Positions 40,797 to 47,699 of a DNA stretch of 55,005 nucleotides are shown in pieces. The stretch is from a virus, in IMG/VR virus record IMGVR_UViG_3300031539_000039, positions 1-55,005 of that record; one strand, written 5' to 3'. The notes below the pieces were generated by a model, which searched no databases, was not told the origin of the DNA, and saw only the letters and a program-made list of their open reading frames with translations. Every line of letters begins with the position of its first letter. Within the stretch, counting starts at the first letter, position 1. Position numbers and translations under genes: made by a program.

Positions 40797-41836
40797 TCTT
40801 TGTTCTCCTCCAGCTGGATTCTTATCACCTCAATCCGATACTCAACCATCTTATGGACTTCCTCCAGTTTATTGTACAGCTTGCTAAGCTCCTCCTCCGC
40901 GGCCCTGCAGGCTTCCCTAGCTTCGTCACGCTGCTTTGTGTACGTGTCCTCGTCATAGTGTTTGTTGACGGCGTCTTTGATGATCTTCCTGAAGGCGTTG
41001 GGCTGGATTGCTGCCATGGCGTCGAGTTCGACTCTGAAGACGCCGTCCTCCCACTTGTCCCAGCGTGGGTCGCGTTGCATCTTGGCTATCTCGGCGGCGT
41101 CCTCGGGTTTCCAGGGGAGATTGTACTTCATGATCTGCGCTTTGGTGAGCAGTATCTTCTCTGCGATGCAGGTCACCCCGAACTTGATGTGTAGCCGCTC
41201 CTGGACATCACGGGCTATGTCTTCTCCGCTGGGGTCGTAGTCGGTTATGATCAGGAGCTGGACTTCTCCGCAGCGTGGGTCTTCTCCGCCTTTCAGCTGG
41301 CTTAGTGAACGGATCCGGTCAGCTAACTGTTTCACGAAGGTGGTGCTTGAGTAGCCTCTAAGGGGGAATATCTCGACATCCTGCGTTTTCGTGACGCTCT
41401 GGACGGCGCTGAGTATGGCGTCCTTCTCTATGGCTATTATCACTCGTTTCGGTTGAGCTGACCACTTCGCTAGTCCGAAGTTGACGTGGGGGTCCGCTAT
41501 CGCATCGAAGGCGCTCTCAAGATCGTAGAGCTTGTCTCGGGTTTCTGTGCTGGCGTTGTATTTGGCGTCCTCTAATGTGACGTCGCTTCTCGCTCCCGTG
41601 CTTGATCGGATGTTGTCGACCATCAGGTTCCAGGGGAAGGTGCCTTCGATTCGGGCGTCGGATAGTGCCCGGCTCAGGCCCTTGTAGGCGCTCTTGGTGT
41701 TGGGGATGACCCCGATGCTTACGAGGCGGTAGTAGATGGCTCTCAGCGTCGGGGACTTGTTGTCATATTCTTGGCGGTAGGCTTCTGCCTCCTTGATCGC
41801 CTGGGGAACGATGGCAGCCCAGTTGAGGTTAACCAC
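40793..41836 (-). CDS. Spo11/topoisomerase VI-A-like protein with Toprim domain
   Basis: A 347-residue protein. Residues 20-75 contain SPTLRAIYYRLVS and a following helix, like the winged-helix part of Topo VI-A/Spo11 where Tyr attacks DNA (candidates Y35/Y36). A Toprim fold follows: VIIAIEKDAIL (E137) and LLIITDYDPSGEDIA (D199 and D201), the E...DxD metal triad. The C-terminus is coiled coil. No B (ATPase) subunit gene is present. It could cut or relax DNA in replication or packaging, alone or with a host partner. Confidence 0.7.
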   Translation of the reverse strand: MVNLNWAAIVPQAIKEAEAYRQEYDNKSPTLRAIYYRLVSIGVIPNTKSAYKGLSRALSDARIEGTFPWNLMVDNIRSSTGARSDVTLEDAKYNASTETRDKLYDLESAFDAIADPHVNFGLAKWSAQPKRVIIAIEKDAILSAVQSVTKTQDVEIFPLRGYSSTTFVKQLADRIRSLSQLKGGEDPRCGEVQLLIITDYDPSGEDIARDVQERLHIKFGVTCIAEKILLTKAQIMKYNLPWKPEDAAEIAKMQRDPRWDKWEDGVFRVELDAMAAIQPNAFRKIIKDAVNKHYDEDTYTKQRDEAREACRAAEEELSKLYNKLEEVHKMVEYRIEVIRIQLEENKE

Positions 41837-41837
41837 T

Positions 41838-42041
41838 TTACCACCTCACCAAGTACTCGTGGTCGATGTCTGGCTCCCGTGGCATTATGATGCTCGCGGG
41901 GGTCGTATCTATTTCTAGGGAGCAAGGGCTCCCGTGTTCACACCGTCGGAAGTGTGGACATCCTAGACATTTATCCATCATCTCAGCGTCGGTAAGGCTA
42001 TACATGTTACCGAAGCATGGTGGATACTGTTGGGTCTTCAT
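41838..42041 (-). CDS. Small Cys-rich protein
   Basis: 67 residues with MMDKCLGCPHFRRCEHGSPC, four cysteines and two histidines in 16 residues, the look of a short zinc or Fe-S knuckle. It abuts the Toprim gene by 1 base and overlaps the 42038 gene by 4. Function unknown. Confidence 0.5.
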   Translation of the reverse strand: MKTQQYPPCFGNMYSLTDAEMMDKCLGCPHFRRCEHGSPCSLEIDTTPASIIMPREPDIDHEYLVRW

Positions 42042-42187
42042 CTACACCATCCCCAGGGGTAAGAAAAAATGTGGACGGTTCGCCCGCAGATCCCGCAGTG
42101 CCCAGGGGTGGGCGAGCGGGGGTGCAGGGCGACCCGGCGGAAGTTGGCGCAATCGGGGGCGGTGCAGACGCTTTTCTGGTTGGTCAT
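42038..42187 (-). CDS. Small zinc-ribbon protein
   Basis: 49 residues from the ATG at 42187, chosen because a TATA box lies at 42218-42228. CTAPDCANFRR and HCGICGRTVH give two cysteine pairs. It heads the operon running to the Toprim gene, behind an operator box that also occurs before the RHH regulator gene. Function unknown. Confidence 0.55.
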   Translation of the reverse strand: MTNQKSVCTAPDCANFRRVALHPRSPTPGHCGICGRTVHIFSYPWGWCR

Positions 42188-42204
42188 TTTCGTCACCACA
42201 TGGG

Positions 42205-42228
42205 GGTACGGGTAACAATATTTATAAC
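42205..42228 (-). promoter_or_regulatory. TATA box and RHH-type operator box before the zinc-ribbon/Toprim operon
   Basis: Minus-strand TTATAAATATTGTTACCCGTACC combines a TATA box with ATTGTTACCCGTACC, which is identical to the box at 51423-51437. In both promoters the box lies directly downstream of TATA, where a bound protein would block the polymerase. Confidence 0.65.
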
Positions 42229-42300
42229 TTGTGGACATGTCCTCATTGGGGTTTGGGGGTGAAATGTCTTTATACTCCTATGGGATTAGGGTAACTGACT

Positions 42301-42345
42301 GAGGGGGGAATCGCCTTATGATTGGCGTTTCGTCACCACCCCCTC
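42301..42345 (-). terminator. Two-part hairpin after the 42353 gene
   Basis: GAGGGGG at 42301-42307 pairs with CCCCCTC at 42339-42345, and CGCC/GGCG (42312-42315, 42324-42327) pairs inside it. It is 8 bases after the stop of the 42353 gene in the direction of transcription and could end that RNA before the next promoter. The remaining 165-base gap holds the 10-bp palindrome GGACATGTCC at 42232-42241. Confidence 0.5.
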
Positions 42346-42352
42346 GTCAACT

Positions 42353-42625
42353 TTACCTTGTGGTGCTGTTGATCTTTCGGTTTATGGATAGCAATAGTTT
42401 TTTGAGACGTTCCGGGTCTCTGCGGACTCTGCCCTCAAAGATGGTGTAGTATTCGTCCAAGTATTCTAGGTGCTCCACGGTGCTTTCGTAGAAGGTTGTT
42501 AGACGGTTGTCTATGTTTGGTGTGGGTTCTCCGATCTTGGTGCTCCGTATTTTGAAGTTCTCAGCGTTCCTACCTATAGCCCTCAAGGTGGCTTTTTGTT
42601 TTTCTGTGACGCCCATATCAATCAT
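42353..42625 (-). CDS. Uncharacterised helical protein with own promoter
   Basis: A 90-residue helical, charged protein (VTEKQKATLRAIGRNAENF, VEHLEYLDEYYTIFEGRVRR). TTTATACC at 42646-42653 lies 21-28 bases before the ATG, so the mRNA would be leaderless. It is a single-gene unit bounded by a hairpin downstream. The size and strong solitary promoter suggest a regulator or anti-host factor; neither can be shown. Confidence 0.5.
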   Translation of the reverse strand: MIDMGVTEKQKATLRAIGRNAENFKIRSTKIGEPTPNIDNRLTTFYESTVEHLEYLDEYYTIFEGRVRRDPERLKKLLLSINRKINSTTR

Positions 42626-42645
42626 GTCCCTGTATTACTTTAGAG

Positions 42646-42653
42646 GTATAAAT
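42646..42653 (-). promoter_or_regulatory. TATA box for the 42353 gene
   Basis: Minus-strand ATTTATACC is centred about 25 bases from the ATG at 42625, the archaeal leaderless arrangement. The adjoining gap (42654-42794) holds a G-rich tract (G7-TT-G6 at about 42676) but no gene that I can support. Confidence 0.55.
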
Positions 42654-42794
42654 GTTATGTGGGTGTTAGTTTTTGGGGGGGTTGGGGGGTACCCTATGTC
42701 CCAACGTTATTTCTATGGGTTTATAATATTGAGGCATTAGTGTGACAGGGTATTCTGTGGGCGTTTAGCCTTACCTATTTGGTCTTGAGATTAG

Positions 42795-42977
42795 TTACGC
42801 ATCGGGTATGGCGGCCCTGGTTATCTTCGTGATCATGTCCTGAGGCTCATGGCGCGAGAACCGCACATAGATCACGGGGCACAACGGGTTATTGCATTGA
42901 TACTTCCCGTTCAGGGTTTCCCTCTTTAGCCATGCACCACAGTCCGGGCACCTGTGTCGCCGCTTAGATCGATCCAT
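42795..42977 (-). CDS. Zinc-ribbon protein
   Basis: 60 residues from the ATG at 42977. CPDCGAWLKRETLNGKYQC and NPLC form a four-cysteine ribbon of the transcription-factor/rubredoxin-like type. It overlaps the 42964 gene by 14 bases. It may bind DNA or RNA. One of about a dozen such small proteins in this region. Confidence 0.6.
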   Translation of the reverse strand: MDRSKRRHRCPDCGAWLKRETLNGKYQCNNPLCPVIYVRFSRHEPQDMITKITRAAIPDA

Positions 42978-43479
42978 CTTTAATGTCACCTCTACGTTTT
43001 ACGGCGGTTAGCCACATGGTTTTATGTTTGCCTGAGTTTCTTTTCGCTTTTGAACGGTACTCTTTAACATGGATTATGGTCCATCCGCAGCTTTTGAGAA
43101 GCCCCTCATAGTTCCATCTAGGTATCTCGAAGTCGCCGAACTTGGTGCAGAGCCGAGAGGAGACGCGCGTGAACTCGCAGAGTCCGGCGATAAGCAGTCT
43201 CACTAGGGCTCGTCTGGTTCTACCGGGGGTGCCCCAGTAGGTGCCTTTATTCTCCTTTGGATCGTTGTGTCTGCTTAAGATTCTGGGTATCCACGGCGGA
43301 TCGAAGAATACTACCTTGAATACATTATCCCTGAAGGGGAGATGCTGGTTATCCGCTAAGACGTGAGGAGGTCTGTTGAGGCGTGGCTCTATGTCGAGGA
43401 AGACGACCCGGTTGACTGGTTGATCCCAGTTTTTACCCCAGATGTGGCGGTTGCCGGCGGTCGCGTCCAGACTTACCAT
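42964..43479 (-). CDS. Small DNA/RNA methyltransferase-like protein
   Basis: 171 residues. LDATAGNRHIWG near the N-terminus resembles the SAM loop, VVFLDIEP motif II, and VVFFDPPWIPR the catalytic DPPW. The C-terminal GLLKSCGWTIIHVKEYRS is typical of class I methylases. It lacks a separate recognition domain. It could act on DNA, RNA or a small molecule. Follows a winged-helix gene. Confidence 0.7.
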   Translation of the reverse strand: MVSLDATAGNRHIWGKNWDQPVNRVVFLDIEPRLNRPPHVLADNQHLPFRDNVFKVVFFDPPWIPRILSRHNDPKENKGTYWGTPGRTRRALVRLLIAGLCEFTRVSSRLCTKFGDFEIPRWNYEGLLKSCGWTIIHVKEYRSKAKRNSGKHKTMWLTAVKRRGDIKDGSI

Positions 43480-43486
43480 TTAGAGC

Positions 43487-43798
43487 TCACCTATCTGGGT
43501 TGAACTGCCAGGCGATGGCGGTTCGTCCTGTGATCCTGCATTCGCGGCGGCGGCTCTCTGTGAGCACCGGGTTATAGTGGAGAGGGTTGTGCTTGCCTTT
43601 GCCGCGTAGTTCGTAGACTCGGGGGGTGACCCTGTTGATGCTCCAGCCGAGTTCCTGGGCGAGCTCCATGTTGGTGAAATCAAGTACCGGGTTCTCTAGG
43701 AATATGTCGAGGACTTGTCCCTGTCTCTCTCTGAGATTAGGAAGCACCTCCCCGAAGAAGACCTCCAAGCTTGTCGACTGCATGGCTGTTCTGCTCAT
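43487..43798 (-). CDS. Winged-helix protein
   Basis: A 103-residue protein with a winged-helix pattern: RERQGQVLDIFLENPVLDFTNMELAQELGWSINRVTPRVYELRGKG. The turn NMELAQELGWSINRVTPRV is the recognition helix region. It is followed by strands and a CRITGRTAIAW segment. Phages use such proteins in replication or regulation. The operon position, just before the small methylase, suggests regulation. Confidence 0.6.
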   Translation of the reverse strand: MSRTAMQSTSLEVFFGEVLPNLRERQGQVLDIFLENPVLDFTNMELAQELGWSINRVTPRVYELRGKGKHNPLHYNPVLTESRRRECRITGRTAIAWQFNPDR

Positions 43799-43977
43799 TT
43801 TTGTTTCTCCATCTCTCGTGGGGTCTTACCGTAACGGTTAGCCTGTTCTATGGTTGATACCTTGGGATGTTCGCCTGTTATTAGTTTGTAGAATCGGGGT
43901 GACATCCACCATTCTTTGAACTCGCCACTGATCTCAATTATTCCTTTATCCTTTTGATGTTTCTTGTTTGTAGTCAT
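43795..43977 (-). CDS. Small protein, unknown
   Basis: 60 residues, basic at the ends, with GIIEISGEFKEWWMSPRFYKLITGEHP. No motif recognised. It overlaps its neighbours by 4 bases, which supports it as a real gene of the operon. Confidence 0.45.
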   Translation of the reverse strand: MTTNKKHQKDKGIIEISGEFKEWWMSPRFYKLITGEHPKVSTIEQANRYGKTPREMEKQK

Positions 43978-44168
43978 TTTTTGTCGTCCTCTGTCATAAT
44001 AACCGAAACGGTGTTTCCTTGACGCTTGGACTGTTCAATAGCATATAGGTAGACCTCACAGTCAGGTGAACAGGGAACTATTACATAGTTTTTCCCGATG
44101 ACCTCGGTTTTACAGCCACATGAAAAATGGGTTTGATTACCCACCTCCCTGAAAGTGATCTGCCCCAT
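43974..44168 (-). CDS. Small protein with CxC and CxxxC pairs
   Basis: 64 residues with HFSCGCKTEVIG and VPCSPDC, probably one zinc site. Coupled to the genes on both sides. Function unknown. Confidence 0.5.
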   Translation of the reverse strand: MGQITFREVGNQTHFSCGCKTEVIGKNYVIVPCSPDCEVYLYAIEQSKRQGNTVSVIMTEDDKK

Positions 44169-44308
44169 TATATTTCCTCCTTTTTGTTTCTCCTCTGGTT
44201 CGCCGCTAACGTGCGTATCTTATCGTTCAGACAGTAGCCGCAGTGCCAGCAGATTATGACTTGGTCAGGGATCTGTGTGCCGCATTTGGGGCAGGCTATC
44301 ATCGGCAT
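44168..44308 (-). CDS. Zinc-ribbon protein
   Basis: 46 residues from the ATG at 44308, which lies directly after the stop of the membrane-protein gene. CPKCGTQIP and CWHCGYCL form a typical double CxxC ribbon, and the rest is a basic helix. Likely nucleic acid or protein contact. Confidence 0.55.
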   Translation of the reverse strand: MPMIACPKCGTQIPDQVIICWHCGYCLNDKIRTLAANQRRNKKEEI

Positions 44309-44309
44309 C

Positions 44310-44435
44310 CTATACCGCTCCTGCTCTTTTCTCGAACCGTCGTAACCTGCGGAACACGTATATCCATGTCGCCAGCACAACTAGGGACGCAGTCCATACA
44401 ATTATGAAAGCTATTCTGAACTGGGAGTCGGTCAT
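44310..44435 (-). CDS. 41-residue membrane protein
   Basis: One membrane segment (IAFIIVWTASLVVLATWIYVF, residues 8-28) and a basic tail (RRLRRFEKRAG) that would face the cytoplasm. Its ATG overlaps the stop of the preceding gene and its stop lies 1 base before the next ATG. It is below the size usually called but fits the coupling pattern. Confidence 0.55.
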   Translation of the reverse strand: MTDSQFRIAFIIVWTASLVVLATWIYVFRRLRRFEKRAGAV

Positions 44436-44611
44436 TTCTCGGTCTCCTTAATGTTCTGGATATATGTGGCGCAGGGAAGGCAGACTTGACCGATTCGTAT
44501 CCACTGTGTTTTCCTGTTTTTTCCTCTTCCCACGGTCTGCTGAATATATACGGCCCTCATGTTTATGCCACAGCGGGGACACCGTTTAGGCGGAATTTTA
44601 CTTGGCGTCAG
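44432..44611 (-). CDS. Zinc-ribbon protein with apparent CTG start
   Basis: 59 residues with CPRCGINMR and VCLPCATYI. No ATG, GTG or TTG lies in frame between the upstream TAA and the first cysteine. A CTG at 44611 stands 6 bases after GGAGG, so it is the best start. The gene overlaps the 44598 gene by 14 bases and the membrane-protein gene by 4. Confidence 0.5.
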   Translation of the reverse strand: MTPSKIPPKRCPRCGINMRAVYIQQTVGRGKNRKTQWIRIGQVCLPCATYIQNIKETEK

Positions 44612-44918
44612 TCTCAGCCTCCGATAACGTTTTCCTTACTTGTTCAACGGCCCAATTATGACCGTGAATCCACATACCTTTTAGAAGGGCAGAAAAAGCC
44701 AAACTTTCCTGAGAAAACTCGGAAGTTTTCAATCCCTCAGGCAGTGTTCCCCCAAGGTCTGTTATTGCTTTGAAGAGAGCACCATCCTCTTCCAATGTCA
44801 TGTTTTGAAGGAGTTCAACTTCTTCTTCAGAAAGCCCTGCACCAAATCCCTTTATTCGCAAATCCATATATTTGTGGATCGCAATAAATTTTTCTTCGTT
44901 TGTCTTTATCATTTTCAT
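44598..44918 (-). CDS. Uncharacterised helical protein
   Basis: 106 residues from the ATG at 44918. The frame further upstream is a shadow of the next gene. Helical throughout (EEKFIAIHKYMDLRIKG, LAFSALLKGMWIHGHNWAVE). No motif recognised. Coupled to a Cys-rich gene upstream by 4 bases. Confidence 0.45.
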   Translation of the reverse strand: MKMIKTNEEKFIAIHKYMDLRIKGFGAGLSEEEVELLQNMTLEEDGALFKAITDLGGTLPEGLKTSEFSQESLAFSALLKGMWIHGHNWAVEQVRKTLSEAETDAK

Positions 44919-45097
44919 CCCTGAGCCGCCTCGGGTTCCACATAGACTGGGCATTTGGTGTAGTCGCCGTTGTAGCAGGCCTCGGTGCAGGGCCTGAGAT
45001 ACGTGGTGCCGCCGCCATCTAAGCCCTGCTCTTTTAGCGTGTTGGTGCAACCCTTTATGTGTTCATAACCTATGTCTACGGCGTATGGACAGGTCAT
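44915..45097 (-). CDS. Small Cys-rich protein
   Basis: 60 residues with cysteines at CPYAVD, KGCTNTL, RPCTEACYNGDYTKC. Five cysteines suggest metal binding or an Fe-S knuckle. Overlaps both neighbours by 4 bases. Function unknown. Confidence 0.45.
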   Translation of the reverse strand: MTCPYAVDIGYEHIKGCTNTLKEQGLDGGGTTYLRPCTEACYNGDYTKCPVYVEPEAAQG

Positions 45098-45285
45098 TTC
45101 AGCGTCTCCATTAGTTTGTTTAGGTTTGCGCCTTCCACTGGGGGGCCATCATACTTGCTGCATCTGCGGGGAAGCGTCCAGTCTGGGATGACGCTCTGCT
45201 TGGCGTAGCACCACCTGTCTGGGACATGGAATTGGCGGCACCAGGTGCAGACCGCGTTTTTCGGTTTAGGAGTGTATAGTACCAT
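45094..45285 (-). CDS. Small Cys-rich protein
   Basis: 63 residues with VCTWCRQFHVPDRWCYA and a later RRCSKYDG, probably a zinc knuckle. It follows the 45286 DNA-binding gene without a gap. Function unknown. Confidence 0.45.
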   Translation of the reverse strand: MVLYTPKPKNAVCTWCRQFHVPDRWCYAKQSVIPDWTLPRRCSKYDGPPVEGANLNKLMETLK

Positions 45286-46299
45286 CTATCTCCACACCTT
45301 GATACCCTGCTCATGGAGGAACTGCGCCGCCAGGTCCGCGATGTCCGACCCCCTGAAAGGCATCTTAAGCTCCTTCACCTCTCGCATGATCTCGTGGTAG
45401 TGAATCTCCTGGAGCCCCTTGCTCATCCATTCCTCGAGTATCGTCTGCCCCACCTTCTCCGCCGTCCTATACTTCGGCGAGCACAGCCGCATATGCAGCA
45501 GCTGAGCCTCACGCACCTGCTCATTCGTAGCTTCCTGAAGGCCCCAGACCGTTGTGGGCTTCTTCCTGTTTCGCGCAGGTATTTGGGCACGGTGATAATC
45601 GGTGATAAGCCCAGTCATTCGCAGCTGCTCCAGCGCCTCGTAGACGGTTCGCCTCTTAGCGCTGAGCCTGAACCTGAGCGTCCACGCCGTCGCTGCGCCG
45701 TAAACAAGGAAGTACTTGGTGACGGGCCACCGTTTCTCTGAGATTAAAGTGCAAACATCTTGCACTATATCCCGGGTGAGCCCAGTGCCCTTCTCCGAAT
45801 AAGTAGTGCAAGAATGTTGCATTTTATAAATTTCGTTCAGTATATGTTCTATATATATAGTGCAAGATTCTTGCACTGACCCTGAAAGGGGTGCTGCCTT
45901 TTTCTTTAGATTCATTTCGAGGTCGTAGAACTTGTTCTCGACGGCCTTCAGGGTTCTCCCGGGGAAGTGTTTTGTAAGCTCTTCGATGCTGTTCACGGTT
46001 AGGCCTATTGTCTCAATTTTCTGTATCTCGGCGGCGGTCCATCTGGGCGTTTTGTTGATGCCGATCTGTTTTGCCTTGGTCTTTATTGCGTCATAGGTTC
46101 GATCCGGGAAGAGGGCGATTAACTGTTCTTTACTGCATTCTAGGTAACTGTTGATCAATCTCTGCTTCTCCCTGTCAGACCAGACCAGGTCATTGAATTG
46201 GTTGTACCGGGGCTGTTCATATCGTTCTGATAGGAGCGGCTCCTTGAATGGGGTTACCGGGTCAATATTAACCTGGGGTCTCAGCTTCTTCTCGACCAT
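45286..46299 (-). CDS. Multi-HTH DNA-binding protein; candidate replication initiator or master regulator
   Basis: 337 residues with two SANT/GcrA-like helix-turn-helix units (about 38-82: WSDREKQRLIN...ALFPDRTYDAIKTKAK; 86-128: WTAAEIQKI...HFPGRTLKAVENK). A variable linker (135-190) follows, then a winged-helix domain (about 195-250: RLSAKRRTVYEALEQLRMTGLI) and a helical end. The linker DNA carries three 19-bp palindromes of the type AGTGCAA-N5-TTGCACT with AT-rich DNA between. A TATA box and the in-frame ATG at 45822 could produce a short form holding only the C-terminal domain. The window has no other initiator candidate. Confidence 0.6.
   Translation of the reverse strand: MVEKKLRPQVNIDPVTPFKEPLLSERYEQPRYNQFNDLVWSDREKQRLINSYLECSKEQLIALFPDRTYDAIKTKAKQIGINKTPRWTAAEIQKIETIGLTVNSIEELTKHFPGRTLKAVENKFYDLEMNLKKKAAPLSGSVQESCTIYIEHILNEIYKMQHSCTTYSEKGTGLTRDIVQDVCTLISEKRWPVTKYFLVYGAATAWTLRFRLSAKRRTVYEALEQLRMTGLITDYHRAQIPARNRKKPTTVWGLQEATNEQVREAQLLHMRLCSPKYRTAEKVGQTILEEWMSKGLQEIHYHEIMREVKELKMPFRGSDIADLAAQFLHEQGIKVWR
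45748..45766. promoter_or_regulatory. 19-bp palindrome, copy 1 (AGTGCAA-N5-TTGCACT)
   Basis: AGTGCAA-ACATC-TTGCACT, perfect 7-bp arms, inside the 45286 gene. Distance to copy 2 is 57 bases. Member of a three-site set that is either an iteron array of a replication origin or an operator set. Confidence 0.75.
45805..45823. promoter_or_regulatory. 19-bp palindrome, copy 2 over an internal start codon
   Basis: AGTGCAA-GAATG-TTGCATT; one arm has a single change. On the minus strand it covers the in-frame ATG at 45822. Distance to copy 3 is 54 bases. Confidence 0.75.
45849..45858 (-). promoter_or_regulatory. Internal TATA box in the 45286 gene
   Basis: ATATATATAG on the minus strand lies 27-36 bases before the ATG at 45822, so a leaderless RNA for the C-terminal 178 residues is possible. 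Palindromes flank it on both sides. The same AT-rich DNA could instead be a melting region of an origin. Confidence 0.55.
45859..45877. promoter_or_regulatory. 19-bp palindrome, copy 3 beside an internal TATA box
   Basis: AGTGCAA-GATTC-TTGCACT, perfect arms. On the minus strand it is followed directly by TATATATAG (45851-45858), 26-30 bases before the in-frame ATG at 45822. Confidence 0.75.
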
Positions 46300-46997
46300 T
46301 TCTTTATACTCTCCTTCTCAAAGACCTTGATACCGTGGTCTGTCATGGCTTTTAGGAGATATTTGTAAGTTCTCTTGTTGGGCTGGGGGATGTCGATCTT
46401 ATGCCGGTTAGCATAATTGTCGATCCCGATCTCGACGAGTTCGGGGTTTATGTTGAGCACCATGTCTCTCATGTGGTAATAGTTGAAGTGGAATAGCGGT
46501 TCAAGGCTTAGCCGGAGTCTGAAGCCCTGGGCGCCGAAGCGGAGCATAGCCTGGTAGCGGCTGTATATGGTGGGGGCGTTGCTTACTGTTTTGACGATTT
46601 CCTCGTTATCTGTCTGGATCGTGGTGCCGATTATGACCTTGTCCTGTATCCCGTCTAGTTGGGGCATGAATTGCTGGGCACGCCAAACGTTCTGTGATTG
46701 AAGGTAGAAGATGAGGCCGTCGGGTTGGTGACCGATCCAGCGTATCAGTGAGAGGATCCATTCGTCGGGTATGCAGGCGGCGAAGGTGTCGTGGGCGCTG
46801 TTCAGGAAGCAGACGCCCGTCTTCCCCCGGATGATCTGATGCTCATCTGTCTGCACCAGCTTAGGCGCGTGGCTTATAGGTCCGCCGCGCATAAACTTAG
46901 TCCAGCAATAGACACAATCGTGATCGCAGCCCTGGTAGAAAGTGGCGGTCCAATCAACCGACTTGAACATTCTACCCTTCGATGTCCTCAACTGCAC
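46281..46997 (-). CDS. DUF5131-like (phage Gp37/Gp68) radical SAM-type protein
   Basis: A 238-residue protein with YQGCDHDCVYCWTKFMRGGP, the C-x3-C-x2-C iron-sulfur motif of radical SAM enzymes in the form typical of the DUF5131/Gp37-Gp68 phage family. FLNSAHDTFAACIPDEWI and LSLEPLFHF fit the rest of that family's barrel. The reaction is unknown for the family. It is preceded by a winged-helix gene (26-base overlap) and followed by the multi-HTH gene (19-base overlap). Confidence 0.75.
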   Translation of the reverse strand: MQLRTSKGRMFKSVDWTATFYQGCDHDCVYCWTKFMRGGPISHAPKLVQTDEHQIIRGKTGVCFLNSAHDTFAACIPDEWILSLIRWIGHQPDGLIFYLQSQNVWRAQQFMPQLDGIQDKVIIGTTIQTDNEEIVKTVSNAPTIYSRYQAMLRFGAQGFRLRLSLEPLFHFNYYHMRDMVLNINPELVEIGIDNYANRHKIDIPQPNKRTYKYLLKAMTDHGIKVFEKESIKKWSRRS

Positions 46998-47247
46998 TTT
47001 TACTTACCTCTCTCTCTATGCGTCGCCACCTGATGGCTATGTCGTTACCGTTACTTTGGCGTTGGACAGTGCCTTCTATGCGTCCCTCGAGAGCAAGCCC
47101 CGTGAGTTGGGTTCTGTACCATTTATGTGAGTGACTCTCCTTGGTTCTTTTGGATACATAGTTTATCATCCTGAATATCTCGATGTATCCGGGGCGTTCA
47201 TTGATGTAGTCGAGGATGGCTTGGGATATGGGGCCGAGTTCAGCCAC
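46972..47247 (-). CDS. Winged-helix-like protein, GTG start
   Basis: 91 residues starting GTG at 47247, overlapping the stop of the preceding gene. ISQAILDYINERPGYIEIFRMINYV and WYRTQLTGLALEGRIEGTV look like a winged helix. It may regulate or support replication. No family recognised. Confidence 0.5.
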   Translation of the reverse strand: MAELGPISQAILDYINERPGYIEIFRMINYVSKRTKESHSHKWYRTQLTGLALEGRIEGTVQRQSNGNDIAIRWRRIEREVSKSAVEDIEG

Positions 47248-47398
47248 GGTCCTCAGCCTCCTTCTTTCTCGGCGTGAAAGTGTCCTTCGTCCCTCTCAAT
47301 CCGCACCCGGGGCAGCGGAAGTCGCCCCACGCCTTCTCAGGGACCGGGTCGTAGAACTCGGCCCGTATTCCCTCTTGGCCAAAGTCTGGGCACTTCAT
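47240..47398 (-). CDS. Small CxxC protein
   Basis: 52 residues beginning MKCPDFGQEGIRAEF, with FRCPGCGLRGTKDTFTP. Three cysteines in a half-ribbon pattern. Its end contains GGAGGCTGAGG, which serves as the ribosome site for the next gene. It is too short for routine calling but has clean coupling on both sides. Confidence 0.5.
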   Translation of the reverse strand: MKCPDFGQEGIRAEFYDPVPEKAWGDFRCPGCGLRGTKDTFTPRKKEAEDRG

Positions 47399-47399
47399 G

Positions 47400-47699
47400 T
47401 CAGCCCTCAGCCTCCGCCCAAACGGGTGTTTTTATGTATTTTTCAGCACCAATATAGATGGAATGATCTGGGTTAGGTAGGTGTCGCTTATTTTTGTAAG
47501 TGTCACACTCTTCTCTGGTGTGCTGTGCCTCTTTTCCGATTATAGCCTTACCGCAAACACGGCAGATATATCCGCCTTCTAGGTAACTAAATGCCCCCAT
47601 ATAGCTAAATGGGTCGCCTCTGGCTGCAATTACATATCCTAGAACGCCTGATCCCCCAACAAAACCAGATATTAATAACCCGACGAGACAATTATTCAT
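47400..47699 (-). CDS. Membrane-anchored zinc-finger protein
   Basis: 99 residues with an N-terminal membrane segment (CLVGLLISGFVGGSGVLGYVIAA) followed by YICRVCGKAIIGKEAQHTREEC, a C2HC-type finger of the kind seen in C2H2 domains. A membrane-tethered nucleic acid or protein binder is possible. It follows the 47700 gene immediately. Confidence 0.5.
   Translation of the reverse strand: MNNCLVGLLISGFVGGSGVLGYVIAARGDPFSYMGAFSYLEGGYICRVCGKAIIGKEAQHTREECDTYKNKRHLPNPDHSIYIGAEKYIKTPVWAEAEG

Noticed and set aside
42670-42690. G-quadruplex near 42676
   Set aside because: Only two G tracts (7 and 6) with a TT spacer; four separated tracts cannot be formed without zero-length loops.
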